DNA of 64,000 nucleotides from Charina bottae (GCA_023362775.1 JALMGJ010000018.1:248001-312000), one strand, 5' to 3'. Positions 11,764 to 23,865 are shown, counted from the first letter of the stretch. The notes: generated by a model not told the origin, from the sequence alone. Made by a program: numbers and translations.

Positions 11764-12510
11764 TGTTGTTTATTCATTCAGTCGCTTCCGACTCTTCATG
11801 ACTTTATGGACGAGCCCACGCCAGAGCTTCCTGTCGGCCGTCGCCATCCCCAGCTCCCCCACGGTCGAGTCCGTCACCTCCAGAATATCATCCATCCATC
11901 TTGCCCTTGGTCGGCCCCTCTTCCTTTTGCCTTCCACTTTCCCTAGCATCAGCTTCTTCTCCAGGGTATCCTGTCTTCTCATTATGTGGCCAAAGTACTT
12001 CAGTTTTGCCTTTAATATCATTCCCTCAAGTGAGCAGTCTGGCTTTATCTCCTGGAGTGTGGACTGGTTTGATCTTCTTGCAGTCCAAGGCACTCTCAGA
12101 ATTTTCCTCCAACACCACAGTTCAAAAGCATCTATCTTCCTTCGCTCAGCCTTCCTTATGGTCCAGCTCTCACAGCCATAGGTTACTATGGGGAATACCA
12201 TTGCTTTGACTATGCGGACCTTTGTTGTCAGTGTGATGTCTCTGCTCTTAACTATTTTATCGAGATTTGCCATTGCTCTCCTCCCAAGAAGTAGACGTTT
12301 TCTGATTTCCTGGCTGCAGTCAGCATCTGCAGTAATCTCTGTGCCTAGAAATACAAAGTCTGTCACTGCCTCCACTTTTTCTCCCTCTATTTGCCAGTCA
12401 TCAATCAAGCTGGTTGCCATAATCTTGGTTTTTTTGAGGTTTAACTGCAACCCAGCTTTTGCACTTTCTTCTTTCACCTTCGTCATAAGGCTCCTCAGCT
12501 GGGTGGTGGC
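11764..12510 (-). mobile_element. BovB (RTE clade) LINE, 5' truncated
   Basis: The minus strand has a 238-codon open frame for the C-terminal end of a BovB polyprotein: LNLKKTKIMAT, FVFLGTEITADADCSQEI, YGCESWTIRKAERRKIDAF, RVPWTARRSNQ, YFGHIMRR and KRKRGRPRARWMDDI. The 3' end at 11764 reads as the BovB terminus (complement of TTGTTGTTTATTCATTCAG). The frame is intact over its whole length, so the insertion is fairly young. The catalytic RT motifs upstream are missing. The 5' edge joins 'gggtggtggcaaaatttg' and a TAAA repeat. Confidence 0.92.
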
Positions 12511-12935
12511 AAAATTTGATGAATAAATAAATAAATAAATAAAAATATTAGAACTCTTCCTTTCTCAAGCTTCTGTACAATCCCCCAAATAATCATGGCT
12601 GCTTTAATAGTTATTAACTTTATAAATATACTTCTTAACGCAGCAGCACCTTTTTTCAAGCTAGTGCTGGACTCACACTTGGGCCAAGTCTGAAGCACAT
12701 CTTTCTAATCATTTGCAAAGTCTGGCCAGTCCGGTTCAGTTGTGAGACTGAGTTTCAGAGAATTCAGTTGTAAAACACGCTTTCCACCAATGTTCCCTTG
12801 GCATCAACTTCTTTGCTCTTTCTCTGGCTAGCACTTCAAAACCAGATGATTCCAGATGGCTCGGGTGACGTCCAACATTGATGTCCAGCATATCTGGAAA
12901 GTACCTATTGGGAAAGGTTGAACTTCAGACTAGAT

Positions 12936-13045
12936 CAGTGTTTCTCAACCTTGGCAACTTCCAGCTGTGTGGACTTCAACTCCCAGAATTCCCCAGCCCG
13001 GGAGTTGAAGTCCACACAGCTGGAAGTTGCCAAGGTTGAACACTG
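12936..13045. mobile_element. palindromic hAT MITE (110 bp)
   Basis: The element is almost one inverted repeat. CAGTGTTTCTCAACCTTGGC at the left mirrors GCCAAGGTTGAACACTG at the right, and the arms meet at CCCGGG near 12991. An 8-bp target duplication, GACTAGAT, sits at 12928-12935 and 13046-13053. It has no coding capacity. Confidence 0.93.
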
Positions 13046-13167
13046 GACTAGATTTACTCCTTTTACTGAAGCTTTTAACCAGGGGCTTCCATGAGGCGTG
13101 GTTTGGGGAACAAAAAAGTCAGAGGTGACCATGATTGTATGACAAAAACGGGCTTCCATCAAACTGG

Positions 13168-13255
13168 TTGCATCTTATTTATTTATTTGTTTATTTATTT
13201 TATCAAATTTATACACTGCCCATCTCACTGTGCAAGTGACTCTGGGCAGCTTGAC
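13168..13255 (-). mobile_element. L2 3' tail relic
   Basis: A TTTA-rich run is followed by 'aaatttatacactgcccatctc' and 'gtgactctgggcagctt', the complement of the L2 terminal sequence also seen at 16923-17005 and 55495-55560. Only the last 90 bases remain. Confidence 0.6.
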
Positions 13256-13925
13256 TTTTTTGACACCTGCCCTGGAGATACCCCTGCTTTTAACTGTAAT
13301 TATACCTGATTATTCTTAGCTTATCCTAGTTCTCACTGGTACTTCTGCTGTTACTCTGCTTTTATTATTTTTAATTTAATTATTCATAGGGTTTGAAACT
13401 TATTTTAATCCATTTAATCTGCCTTTGGAGTTTTACCACAGAAATATGAGGTATGTGCTGGTTAGAGATATGAATTAATTAATACACTCGTAACCATGTC
13501 ATTTTTACAATCTCTTAATCCCTTATAAATGAGCAAAGCCCAGAACAATTTTTAAAAATTAAAGAGCTAATGATATGTCTGAAAGATGGACACTGTTGTT
13601 TGCAAATAGTTATCTCAGTGATCTCACTGATATCGGGTTTCCTTCTGTCCATGTAAATAGTACTTTGGGGATTCCCACATTGGAAGAGAACTGTGGCTGC
13701 TTTTGGATAGTCTAACAATGGATTCACTCCCTAGCTCAATCAAATCTCAAATCACTTCCTGGAAAAAAAAATATTTTGATTGGCCTGCTTGAAGGTGACC
13801 AGTTTGCTTCTTTGAGCAGCATTCCTCTTGCAGATTCCTAGGCTTGGCAACATCTCCACCTCTTAAACACTGCCCTTGTCAACGGAACTGAGAAGATATA
13901 TTTTGCAGAGAGCCAAAGAGAACAT

Positions 13926-14145
13926 TTAAAAAATATTTTTATTTTATTTTATTTTATTTATTTTATTTATTTTATTTTATTTTATTTTATTTTATTTATT
14001 TTATTTATTTTATTTATTTTATTTTATTATTTTATTTATTTTATTATTATTTATTATTTATTTTATTTATTTTATTTTCTTTATTTTATTATTTTATTTT
14101 ATTTTATTTTATTATTTTATTTTATTATTTTATTATTTTATATTT
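13926..14145. repeat. (TTTTA)n / (TTTA)n low-complexity array
   Basis: About 220 bp of mixed TTTTA and TTTA units with a few substitutions, almost free of C and G. It lies in AR intron 4. It is probably length-variable, and assembly length here should be treated with care. Confidence 0.95.
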
Positions 14146-15089
14146 TAAAGGCTGCCCAACTCCCATATAACTGTGAGCATGAGAGAGGTAGTATTACAGT
14201 CGCTAACTATAGAACTTGAGAACCCAGGCCCTGAATCGTCTGGGGAGCAGGTAAGCAAAAAAAATGCCCAGGTTCTTCCATCCCATGGTGATAATTCATT
14301 TCCCGTGGGGGCTGGGAAAAAGAGGGAGAGAGTGAGCCACGGACACAGCAAATACAACTGTTGCGTTATGGAAGGAGAGGGAAGGATGTGCAAGATCCTT
14401 GTACTTTCCCCCCATTTCAGAGTGTCACCCTCCATCTTGATCTTAAAATGTGGCTCCTAGCTTAGGACCAAAACAGAACTAACATCCAGTGGAGCCACAG
14501 CAGTCAAAGTCCTGCAAGCCAATTTGAGTCGGGCATTGAATCAACTCCAGCACAAGTGGTTCATGGGAAGGAAGGTCCTCAGATAATTTTCAGCAGAGAT
14601 TTTCATTGGGAGAGAAGAAACCACTTCTCCTTGCTCTGCAAGAAGAATAATTAAGTTCTTGATGGGGCACAAGGAAAGATGACCACTTTTGGCTTGACCA
14701 GCAAGGGCAGCAAGATAGGAAACGTGATTGAGTAGTATGGCTGTGCTTCAAAGGGAAAAGGGGGTTCAGTTTATTTTGGTTCATGTGTCACACCTGTTAG
14801 AGGTTGCTTTAAGAAGCTGCATCTTTTTTTAATATAATTTTTATTAAGAATTTTGATTACAATAGTAAAAACCAATACAAACTAAACTTAGAGATAGAGA
14901 AGAGAAGAGAAAAAAAGAAGAAAAAGTGTAGAAAAGAAAAAGAAAAGAAAGAATGTAATAAAGAAAAAGAAAATAAATATATAAAGAAGTGACTTCCAAC
15001 CTTCATCACAACAAGTATAAACAAATTTAATAACTCTTCACCCCCTATAAGGTTAAAGAGATATCTCTTCATCCCATATCCCATCCCTT

Positions 15090-15417
15090 AAAAAAGGAAA
15101 GGTTTCCCCTGCACAGTCGTGTCTGACTCCAGGGGCCAGTGCTCATCTCTGTTTCTTAGCCAAAGAGCCAGCGCTGTCCGAAAACGCTTCCACGGTCATG
15201 TGGCCAGCATGACGCATGCAGAATGCTGTTACCTTCCCACCAAAGTGGTACCTATTCATCTACTTGCATTTGCATGCTTTCGAATTGCTAGGTTGGCAAG
15301 AGCTGGGGTGAGTGTGGGAGCTCACGCCGTCATGCGTGGCTAGGGATTCGAACCTCCGAACTTGTGATCTTCCAGTCCACAAGCCTGATGTCTTACCCGC
15401 TGAGCCATTGCGCCCCC
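15090..15417 (-). mobile_element. tRNA-derived SINE, full length
   Basis: Read on the minus strand it has the tRNA-like head (GGGGGCGCAATGGCTCAGCG), a B box (GGTTCGAATCC), the conserved 'gcatgcaaatgcaagtagat' middle and the 'gagtcagacacgactg' end with an AAAGG-type tail. The end shares 'gtcgtgtctgact' wording with BovB 3' ends, in line with BovB-driven mobilisation. It sits inside the L1-derived element. Confidence 0.88.
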
Positions 15418-15515
15418 ATATCCCTTATCTATCCCTTATCCCATATCCCTTATCTATAAGCAAATCCATAAAATATCAATGTTTCAATCCTGGTGTCAGC
15501 AAAAAGTCCATAAAG

Positions 15516-15854
15516 CAGGGCTTTCCAAAGTTTTCCCACGGCGACACACCAACTGCCCTTGGTGTGTCGCCGCGGGAAAATCTGGAAGATTCGCCGCCGC
15601 GGCAGCGCGCAAAAACCAGGAAGCGCTGCTGCCGCTTTCGGTCTTTGCGCGCCACCGCGGCTGCGGCGCCTTCAGATTTTCATGTGTCGCCGCGGGAAAA
15701 CCCGGTACGGGCGGGGGCAGCAGCGGCAGCCTCCGCTAAAACGCGGAAGCACCGATGGCACGCCGCCGCCGCCGTGCACGCCCCCGCTGCCACTTCCGGG
15801 TTGTGTGGCGACACAGCCGACTGTGTGTGGCGACACACAGTTTGGAAAGCTCTG
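15516..15854. mobile_element. non-autonomous hAT, family B, copy 1 (339 bp)
   Basis: Terminal inverted repeats are CAGGGCTTTCCAAA and the complement of GTTTGGAAAGCTCTG. The perfect 8-bp target duplication CCATAAAG is at 15508-15515 and 15855-15862. The interior is CpG-dense, with repeated blocks such as GTGTGTCGCCGCGGGAAAA. No transposase is present. Confidence 0.94.
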
Positions 15855-16922
15855 CCATAAAGGGTTGCCAGAACATTCCAAAAAAAAAAAGTCTTATTTT
15901 AACCTTGATCAAATAAACCAACTTTATATTCCTTCCTTTTACTTCTAAGATTCTTAATCTTTAATTCAATCAAATATTGTCGTAGGATTTATCTTCAATT
16001 CTTCTTTATCCCATCACACAGATTTCTTCAAGGCTTTAACAAGTCTTTTTTGTAGAAAACATTCAGGCCATTCTCTTGGTTTATCATTTGTATTTCTCTT
16101 TTAATTTTTAAAACTTCAGCCAGTTTCTTTTGTATATCCAGTAAAGCGTCCTTTTCCAAATCATTATCTTGGCCTGTCGTTTATAGTTCTACATTCTGTA
16201 CTTTCTCTGTCTTGTCAGATAAAATTTGTTCCACATCTCTCATTTCTTCATTAACATCTTTTGGGCATAGTCTATCCATAGAAGCAGACATCATTACTGA
16301 CAGTGTTGAAATTGTAGTTTCTGGCTCCATTCTTCAAAGATCTCCTTTAATGTTTCTGATGTTACAATGTTTTGTGTCACGTTGTAAGTTCCAGTGTTAA
16401 CTGAGATCAAGAACAGGCTTGTATTTTTTTCCTTCTGCTTAGAATTTTTAGTCCCCCTAATGTCCATTTTCTAAAATCATAAAATGTCTTTGTTATGATT
16501 TGCAATAGCCAGGATAGCCAAAATAAGTCTGTTTCCCATGAGAAGCTATTTATTTTTTATAGTTAATTCCAAAATCTTATAGTAAAAGTCAGTATTCCAA
16601 ATTTATCTGGACCCTTAATCCATTTATCAAAATCTTATTTAGCTTTTTGCTGTTTATTTCAAATTCTTTAAGTTCTTAAGAATTTAAGTTAATTATAACT
16701 TAAGTTAGGGTTTGTCACGGGTTCTTTTGTACCCAGGGTTGATGATTCAGACTCAGCCAAGAAGTTCCCCAATGAAACACTGCACATGAAAACTTTGATC
16801 TCCCCTTATTGGGGCCGTTATTTGACTTATAAACAACTATTCACGGTAGAAAAGTGCTCTTGTTACCTGTGTCTAACTAATACAATTCTGGTTCCTACTA
16901 AACTAACCTATATTCCTAGCCA

Positions 16923-17010
16923 ACTTATTTATTTATTTATTTATTTTTCAAATTTATTCCCCGCCCATCTCCCATACAAGGGACTCTGGGCGGGTTACAA
17001 CTTAGACTAT
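16923..17010 (-). mobile_element. L2 3' tail
   Basis: TTTA units are followed by 'aaatttattccccgcccatctc' and 'gggactctgggcgggtt', the exact complement style of the L2 terminus at 55495. It is a very short 3' fragment lying within an unassigned region (16705-17420). Confidence 0.75.
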
Positions 17011-18444
17011 TTAACTGTACCTATTCTTATCTAATACATGTAAGAGACTAACTACACTATTACTATTCCTATATAACTATAACTAACACTATTAGATACT
17101 ACTACCTCTGCTACTCCAACTAGCACAAGGTTCCTTTAAGAGGACAGCTTTCTCACTTGCTCCTCTTCAGACTTCGGCTTTTGCTTATCTGTTTCTTCAG
17201 ACCTTCCACGTCTCTTTGGGGAAAAAAACTTCCCTTGGTTGCTGCTTGTCTCTGCTCTGGCTGCCAGCTGCAAACTCCAACAATACATCAGCTCTTTTCA
17301 CACGTTCTGTTCTCTCCCTCACCTCCTCCTCGCTCTCTCCTCTCTCCTTCCCCCAGCTGTTCTTAACGAAGCCCTTTTTAACAAACCCATTGCCGTCCTT
17401 ACGCTGAGGAATGTTTGAAGTAGAGGGGGAGGAAGACGGACACAGGTGCCTGCACTCTGCTGCAAGCCTTTATTGCCACAGGGTTGGTTGGTTATAATTA
17501 ATTTTTCTTTTGTTCAGAGTTGAAGATAAAACTCACCCGGTGACTTTTCAGACTTGTCATTCCAAAGGCCACTAATTGCTTTAAGATGGTTAACAGGCTA
17601 TTTTTCAAAGTTTATTGATTAGCCCTTAGGTCATATCAGAATACAAAATTATACACTGAAAACTCTATGTGAAATTTAATATAAAAGACAAGTTGAATAA
17701 GGGGTAGATAAAAATACAGTGGATAAATATACATACTGTATAAGTGAAAATACAAATCATATTTCCGTGTCACCCCTGCAATTTACCCCGATCATCCCCA
17801 CGTATGCAGATCTCAAGTGTATTGATTTACTTAAGTACAGAGTTGTGTTACGTGTTATTTTTGGGTCTTGGCCACACATAACAGGCATTTTCTGAACGTG
17901 ATTAGGAAGTGAGGTTTGCAAACTTAGCGTCCTTTAAAAGGCTCCACTGTGGTTGCGAGCAAGATGGCTTATCCCTTCGTCTCCCAGTGCTCAAGCCCAT
18001 GGAGAACTGATGTCCTGCAGTCTCCTCGCAAGGAGCAGCCATCAGGAACACATGTGGGCGATCTCCCGTCCTCTCCTTATCCAGAGAGGTTCCAAGGAAC
18101 CGGTCTACTCTCTGGTTCCTTGGTCTTTGCCGCGGTCGTTGGCTCTGCTTTCGCGGAGACGTCTTCAGTCCACCATGCCTCCCCCGGAAGTCTAGGAAGC
18201 TGCATCTTCTCATGGCTTGTGCAGCTCCTGCCACACAATCCCAGGGAAAGGCACACTGGATTTAAGGAGAGGCCAGTAGGCACAGGCTCCAAATCACATT
18301 TTCCCCTTCAATAAGTGCCCAGTGCTTATTGAATCGGTGTTTTATTTTGTTTTCCTGTTGAGGCCTGTTTTGTAGAACCTTCTCTATAGTTACATCTTTT
18401 TAGTAGCCTGTCTGCTCCTTCCCAAGCTAGACTTACCCTCAAGG

Positions 18445-18800
18445 GTGTTGGATGGAAGTTACAGCAATAGCCCATTTTCAGAGTGTTTGTGTCTGTGTGC
18501 AGATGAAGCTGTTGAAACACTTGCTTGTGTGTTGTTGCACTGCCATTTTTATGCCCTCTTGCACCCTGAGTTGCTAACCTCCCTTCTCGTTAAGTGCTTG
18601 GGCTGGCCAGTGGAAGATGCCCTGTATTTTCTGTTGGCAGGTCAGACCACTGATATTTGCATGTTAGTAGTCAAACTATTCAGTTGGGATTGCCCTCAAG
18701 AAGCGTTATGGTTGAATATAGCCTTATGGTGGTGGGGGATGTTCCCCATTTTCATTAGGAGTCTCCTTTTAACTGCTTTTTCTCTCTTCTTTTAATTCTG
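18445..18800 (+). mobile_element. decayed LINE ORF C-terminus (zinc-knuckle-like)
   Basis: A 116-codon open frame contains C-L-C-A-D-E-A-V-E-T, then LLHCHFYALLHPELL, then ALYFLLAGQTTDICMLVVKL. The spacing C-x-C-x(5)-ET-x(5)-LLHC resembles the C-terminal zinc-knuckle region of non-LTR reverse transcriptases. No RT motifs are visible upstream, and the clade is not identified. It could instead be a chance frame, though the Cys/His spacing argues against that. Confidence 0.4.
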
Positions 18801-20084
18801 TGTTATTTCATTACTGTGCTCAACTTGCATTTTTTGGTCTTTGGCTATAAATACGTTGTTGTTTTTCTGTCAGTTGCCTTAAATGCCCTTTAAGCAGAAA
18901 TAATGGATACAAATTGAAATCTGCCTCATAGGTAGCACCAAGAGTGTTACAGCCCCTTTTCAACTGTTATCATTATTTTTAAACAAATGTTTAGTTCTGA
19001 TTTATCATATGACTTGGTAAGTTGCCTTGATCATTACAAAGGCATGCAATGAAACACATCTTCATCTTCATTATCCGCTTCCTTAGAAGCAGTCCTGAAA
19101 GGCTAGCCGAAGTGACGGATGGCTTCTGCATGGAAGAAGAGGGAGGGACCTGCCCGTGGTGCTCATCCATGCTGGCAGATGAAAGTTTCATTGGTGTGGT
19201 TGCCCTGGCAGGAGAGTGAAGCTAAACCTCATGTGGTGTGGAGGTAGCCAGGGACCCATGGAATTCTGGACCTGCTTGTTCCTGGTATATGCTTCATCAG
19301 GGTCAAGATCTACTCCTGTGTAAGAGTAGCCATAAATAAAAAACTCATTGGAAAGAAAAGGGAAAGGAAGAGATAGAACTCTGACTGTAATGATTGTGTA
19401 ACCATGGATCTCTGTGACTCTGGGATGTTGAACTGCTCTCTTCACACCTATTTCCTGGCTGTAGACAAACTCAGCAGGGACCTGCCTCTTTTTTCTTCCC
19501 ATCGCAATCACATTGGTAGCAGACACTAAAAACTGCACATTTTGCCAGAAAGCAACCTTTTGCTTTTTGATCAGTAAAGCTGGTTCATCAAATGTCTTTG
19601 AACGCTTTCACATAATGTGTGCCCATGAACTTTTTCAACAACAGCCTATCTTGGGCTGGTTTTGTCCCTCCTAATTATGTTTGGTAGAGTGGTTTACTGG
19701 GGGTCAACCTGATGCTGGGAGTGAGTTCAAGAGTTAGTGGATCAGACATAGGAATTGCAGGTAAAACGAGGTGCAGGTTGACATGTCAGAGTGGGAAGGT
19801 ACATGGTGTGAACAACTTGGAGGGCAGCTTTCTAAAACTCTGTGAATACTATACAGGGAACAGAGACGTAGCCAGTTGAGGCTGGTAAAGATGGTTAAGT
19901 TCAGATTCAAGAAGTGTCACCTAGAGAAGTGAGAAGAAAGTAAACAACATTTTTGGCCAACCCCATTGGGAGCATCACTTGCATGAGGAAGTAGAATTGT
20001 TCAGAGTTGTTCCAAAAGTCAGGACAAGAAACAAGGTGTTTAAATGAAAAGAAAATAGAAATCAGTTGAACATCAGCAAACATA

Positions 20085-20262
20085 TCTTAATGGGAAGAGA
20101 GTGGAACAGAGACCCTAAAGGGGGGCTGACTCCCCTTCTTGGGACATGTTTAAAAAGAGGCTGGATGGCCATTTGTCAGGGATATCGCACTGGGCATGTC
20201 TTTGGACTATTTGTTCTCCAAGATCCATTCCAGCTCTTACATTCTAGGATTCATAGTCATTT
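20085..20262 (+). mobile_element. CR1-like LINE 3' end
   Basis: The order 'gtttaaaaagaggctggatgg', 'ccatttgtcagggat', 'gatccattccagctctta' and 'cattctaggattcat' matches the CR1 3' UTR and terminal octamer region. It carries no coding sequence. Confidence 0.65.
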
Positions 20263-21050
20263 CCCACTTTCCCCTCTCCCATGTCTCTATCGTATCTGAA
20301 GTACAACCTTTGCAGCTCCTACAATGGGATATTTTGCATTCAACCTTGGTTAAATCTCAGGGGAGGTATGTTGTTTTGCAAGCAGAGCAATGCTGCAGAA
20401 AATCAGAGAATACATCCATCCACCAATACCATGTTCCACATCCTCCCAGAAACCTACACAGATCATGAACAGTTCTTCCTGGAGAAAGATGACAGTCAAG
20501 ACCCAAAGTTAATGATGCTGTTGTGTATTGGAGTACATGCAGGATGAATATGACCTGGTTGAAAGCCTTGGGAAATGCAAATTTCAGCTTTTAAAAATGT
20601 CAAAACTGTCTCAATCCCAGGTGAGGGATGTAGTTCCTCTGCCTGGTGGAAAACAGAAGTGAAATTAATAATACATTTTCTTCTTCATGCACGTTTTGGA
20701 GTGTTCTAGTAAAATGTACATGCCTGGAGGACTCTCCTCTCTCCACTTGAAATGTAAGCTGGTACAGACCTGACCATGTCTTCAACCAGTGGTGTCCACC
20801 AGTGGGGGCTAAAAAATTAAGGTGGCAGCTGTTACCAAATGATCGAAGCTTTGCCCCTTTTTTAACATGCATCACACATGTAATACATGTAAAAAGGGAC
20901 AGGGCTTCAACTGCATGATTGCAGCCACCATCTTGACTTCTTTTATCTGCACTCCAGGTCCCCCGTCCTCATCACTTTAGTTTTCCATCATAATGCATTC
21001 TAAGAAGTTCAAAACTTCCACCAACCAAAGATTTATGTCGTTTTCATGAA

Positions 21051-21124
21051 AAGAGCACAGTTTTAACTTCAGCAGCTAAAATATATATTTTTCCAAAATG
21101 GGGAGAATAGTAATGGCTGGAGAT
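21051..21124. repeat. left copy of 74-bp duplication flanking the RTE insertion
   Basis: This 74-bp block recurs in the same orientation at 22468-22541 with about four or five differences. The two copies bracket the minus-strand RTE element exactly, so they look like an unusually long target-site duplication. Confidence 0.85.
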
Positions 21125-22467
21125 TGAATTTGAATTATCCATTCAGTCGTATCCGACCCTTGGCAATTCCATAACCCAGCTCTCTCCATGATTTCCGATC
21201 TTGTACAGCTTCTTTCAGTTGCTTTAAATTTTGGCCTGTGTCTGCTTTGATTACATTCAACCAGCGCGTTCTTTGGCGTCCTCATCGTCTTTTGCCACTG
21301 ACCGTTCCAAGCATAACGTCTTTCTCTAGCGATGTTGATCTCATGACATGACCGAAGTAACTAAGTTTAAGTTTTGTTATTTTTCCTTCTAGTGACATGT
21401 CCGGTTTTATGCGCTTCAACACTTCTTTATTCGTTACCTTTGCAGTCCAAAGGATTCACAAGAGCCTCCTCCAACACCATAGTTCAAAAGAATCAATTTT
21501 CCTTCTATCCAACTTTTTATCGTCCAACTTTCAAAGCCATAAGTAGTTATGGGGAACACGATAGTGCGGACCAGTCTACACTTAGTCATCAAACTGACAT
21601 CCTTGCTTTTCCAAATTTGATTCATACTCATCATTGCTGTACGACCCAGCATGATCCAGCATTTAATTTCTTGGCTACATTCGCCATTTTGATTGACCAC
21701 TGATCCTAAAAAGGTGAATTCTTCCACGCATTCCACCTCATCTCCATCAATTACTATTTTGATGTTTCCATTCTTTGCAGTTGTCATGAGTTTGGTCTTT
21801 TTGATATTCAGAAAGAGGCCAAACTTCTTGCTTTCTTCTTTGAGTCTCATGATTAGGTGCTTTAGGCCTTCCTGGGTTTCTGAGACGAGGGTTGTATCAT
21901 CTGCGTATCTAAGGTTATTGATGTTTCTTCCACCAATTTTTACCCCAATTTCTGATTCGTCTAGCTCCAGTTTCCTGATGATCACTTTGGCGTACAAGTT
22001 GAATAAGAAAGGTGACAGAATGCAACCTTGTCGTACACCTTTCTTGATCTTGAACCAATCAGTGTCACCATATTGAGTTCGTACAGTGGCTTCCTGATTT
22101 ACATATAGTGACTTCATCAACTTCACTAAATGTAGTGGCACCCCAAGGTCTGCTAGGGCTCTCCATAGATTGTCATGGTTAACACAATCAAAAGCTTTCC
22201 TGTAGTCGATGAAGCACATATAAATATCCCTTTGATATTCGCAACATTTTTCCATTATCCATCGAACGTTTGCAATGTGATCACGGGTACCACAGCCCCA
22301 TTGGAAACCAGCTTAGACATCTGGCAGTTCCCTTTCGATGATTGGAGCCAGGCATTATATGATTTTCAGTAGAATCTTGGTAGCGTGAGATATGAGAGCA
22401 ACAGTGCAGTAGTTAGAACACTCCTTTGAATCCCCCTTTTTTGGCAATGGAATAAACACTGAGCACA
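21125..22467 (-). mobile_element. RTE-clade LINE (BovB relative), RT domain partly open
   Basis: The minus strand carries a 273-codon open frame with reverse-transcriptase motifs in order: FIDYRKAFDCVNHDNLW (motif A), GVRQGCILSPFLFNLY (motif B) and LRYADDTTLVS (motif C, the catalytic YADD). The RTE-type C-terminal wording follows (FLGSVVNQNGECSQEI, VFPITTYGFESWTI). The frame breaks near 21430, and the remaining 3' region continues to about 21125. It is clearly different in sequence from the BovB copies at 11764, 24674 and 56917, so it is a second RTE lineage. The endonuclease is truncated away. Confidence 0.88.
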
Positions 22468-22541
22468 AAGAGCACAGTTTTAACTTCAGCAGCTAGAATA
22501 TATATTTTTCCAAAATGGGGAGCTTAGTAATGGTTGGAGAT
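22468..22541. repeat. right copy of 74-bp duplication flanking the RTE insertion
   Basis: This is the direct-repeat partner of 21051-21124. Differences are confined to a few single bases and one dinucleotide. Confidence 0.85.
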
Positions 22542-23529
22542 ATGTTAGTATAAAGACATAATATAATTGGAAGTTTTATTTCTGCCTTTTTTCCTAATGA
22601 TTCCCAACATGGAACTTGCATTCTTCACAGTAGCAATTCATGGAGTCAGTATTCTCCCTGAGATGCTGGATTAACCTACAGAAGAGTTTTCAGGGCATTT
22701 TAATAAATATAGAATTGTTCAGAATATTACCAGAAGCAACATGTATGAACTTTAAAGCTTTAATAATGAGCTGTAACATCAGTTACAAAAATGATAGTTC
22801 AGTGCTTACCAGCAACAAAGTAATTGCTAATGAACATTGCTTAACAGCTATTTAGCAAAAATGCTAACAAAGTTTTTATTATTATTATTGCAAGAGTTCA
22901 GGCGAAACATTTAATTATGACTTGAGATATTAGTTGAAAAACAAGTGAAAATGTGTTTGGTGCCAAACACTTATTAACTGCTTCTTCCACCTATGCAGCG
23001 TTAGTGTGATAGGTATCTTAAAGTGCCATTTAGATAATGGCTATAGACAGGCTTCCTGAAAATTCAGTTATGACCAGACTACTCCCAGAATTGTGGCTTC
23101 AGCTTTAGTGTTTTGAATTTGGAGATGAAAGTGACCACAAACTTTGCTTAACTTTTGTGCTTGTTAATTTTATTGGTAAGCTCAGTGATGAAACTAATTA
23201 TAGCTAGTAGTTTTTGAAGATGCTAAACTTGTTGGCTTATGTCTGCCACAGATGGCATGGATTCAGTCCCCAAATAAGTCCCCCGTAGTCTGACACTATG
23301 TACACAAACTTTGGTTGGACATACCTAACAGATGTAATGCAGTCTGTGAGACACAGGCCTTGTGGTCCATCCTGCAAGTCTTGCCTCTGCTTAAAACTTA
23401 CTCAGATTACGTTAAAGAATGTTGCAAGCTATCCATCTGTGTACAGATCACAATAGTATATATGAATGGTCTGAACACTCTAAATGCTATGTTAATGTCA
23501 GGTATTAATAGCTATTCTATGCTGTCAAA

Positions 23530-23865
23530 TGGGGCGTGGTGGCTCAGTGGGTAAGACGCCAGGCTTGTCGATCGGAAGATTGCAAGTTCGGAGGTTCGAA
23601 TCCCTAGCCCTGCGTGCGGAGTGAGCTCCCGCACTAGCTCCAGCTCTTGCCAACCTAGCAATTCGAAAGCATGCAAATGCAAGTAGATGAATAGGTACCA
23701 CTTCGGTGGGTAGGTAACAGCGTTCCGCGTGTGTCATGCGGCCACATGACCGTGGAAGCGTCTTCAGACAACGCTGGCTCTTTGGCTAACAAACGGAGAT
23801 GAGCACCGGCCCCTAGAGTCGGACACGACTGCACAAATGTGCGGGGGGTACCTTTACCTTTTTTT
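23530..23865 (+). mobile_element. tRNA-derived SINE, full length with target duplication
   Basis: The best-preserved forward copy. It has an A-box-like TGGCTCAGTGGG, a B box GGTTCGAATCC at 23593-23603, the 'gcatgcaaatgcaagtagat' body, a 'gagtcggacacgactg' end and a CCTTTACCTTTTTT tail. The 12-bp target duplication TATGCTGTCAAA is at 23518-23529 and 23866-23877. Confidence 0.95.

Larger units (their letters stand above)
14823..16480 (-). mobile_element. L1-derived element lacking ORF2 (HAL1-like), split by a SINE and a hAT
   Basis: The 3' end is the T-rich stretch at 14823. The next few hundred bases match the 3' UTR of the L1 at 52638, sharing 'aatacaaacta' and 'gcaaaaagtccataa' blocks. Further 5' (16050-16460), the minus strand reads as an L1 ORF1-type start and coiled coil: MDIRGTKNSKQKE near 16460, then LDIQKKLAEVLKIKREIQM. 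Endonuclease and reverse transcriptase are missing in between. Frames are damaged. It could be one internally deleted L1 or an ORF1-only family like mammalian HAL1. Later insertions are a SINE (15090-15417) and a hAT (15516-15854). Confidence 0.6.

Noticed and set aside
19188..19538. 116-codon minus-strand frame
   Set aside because: No recognisable domain, no splice or promoter context, and no related frame in the window; chance open frame is the simplest reading.
23530..23620. tRNA gene
   Set aside because: A and B boxes are present but the body and tail are those of a repeated SINE with a target duplication.
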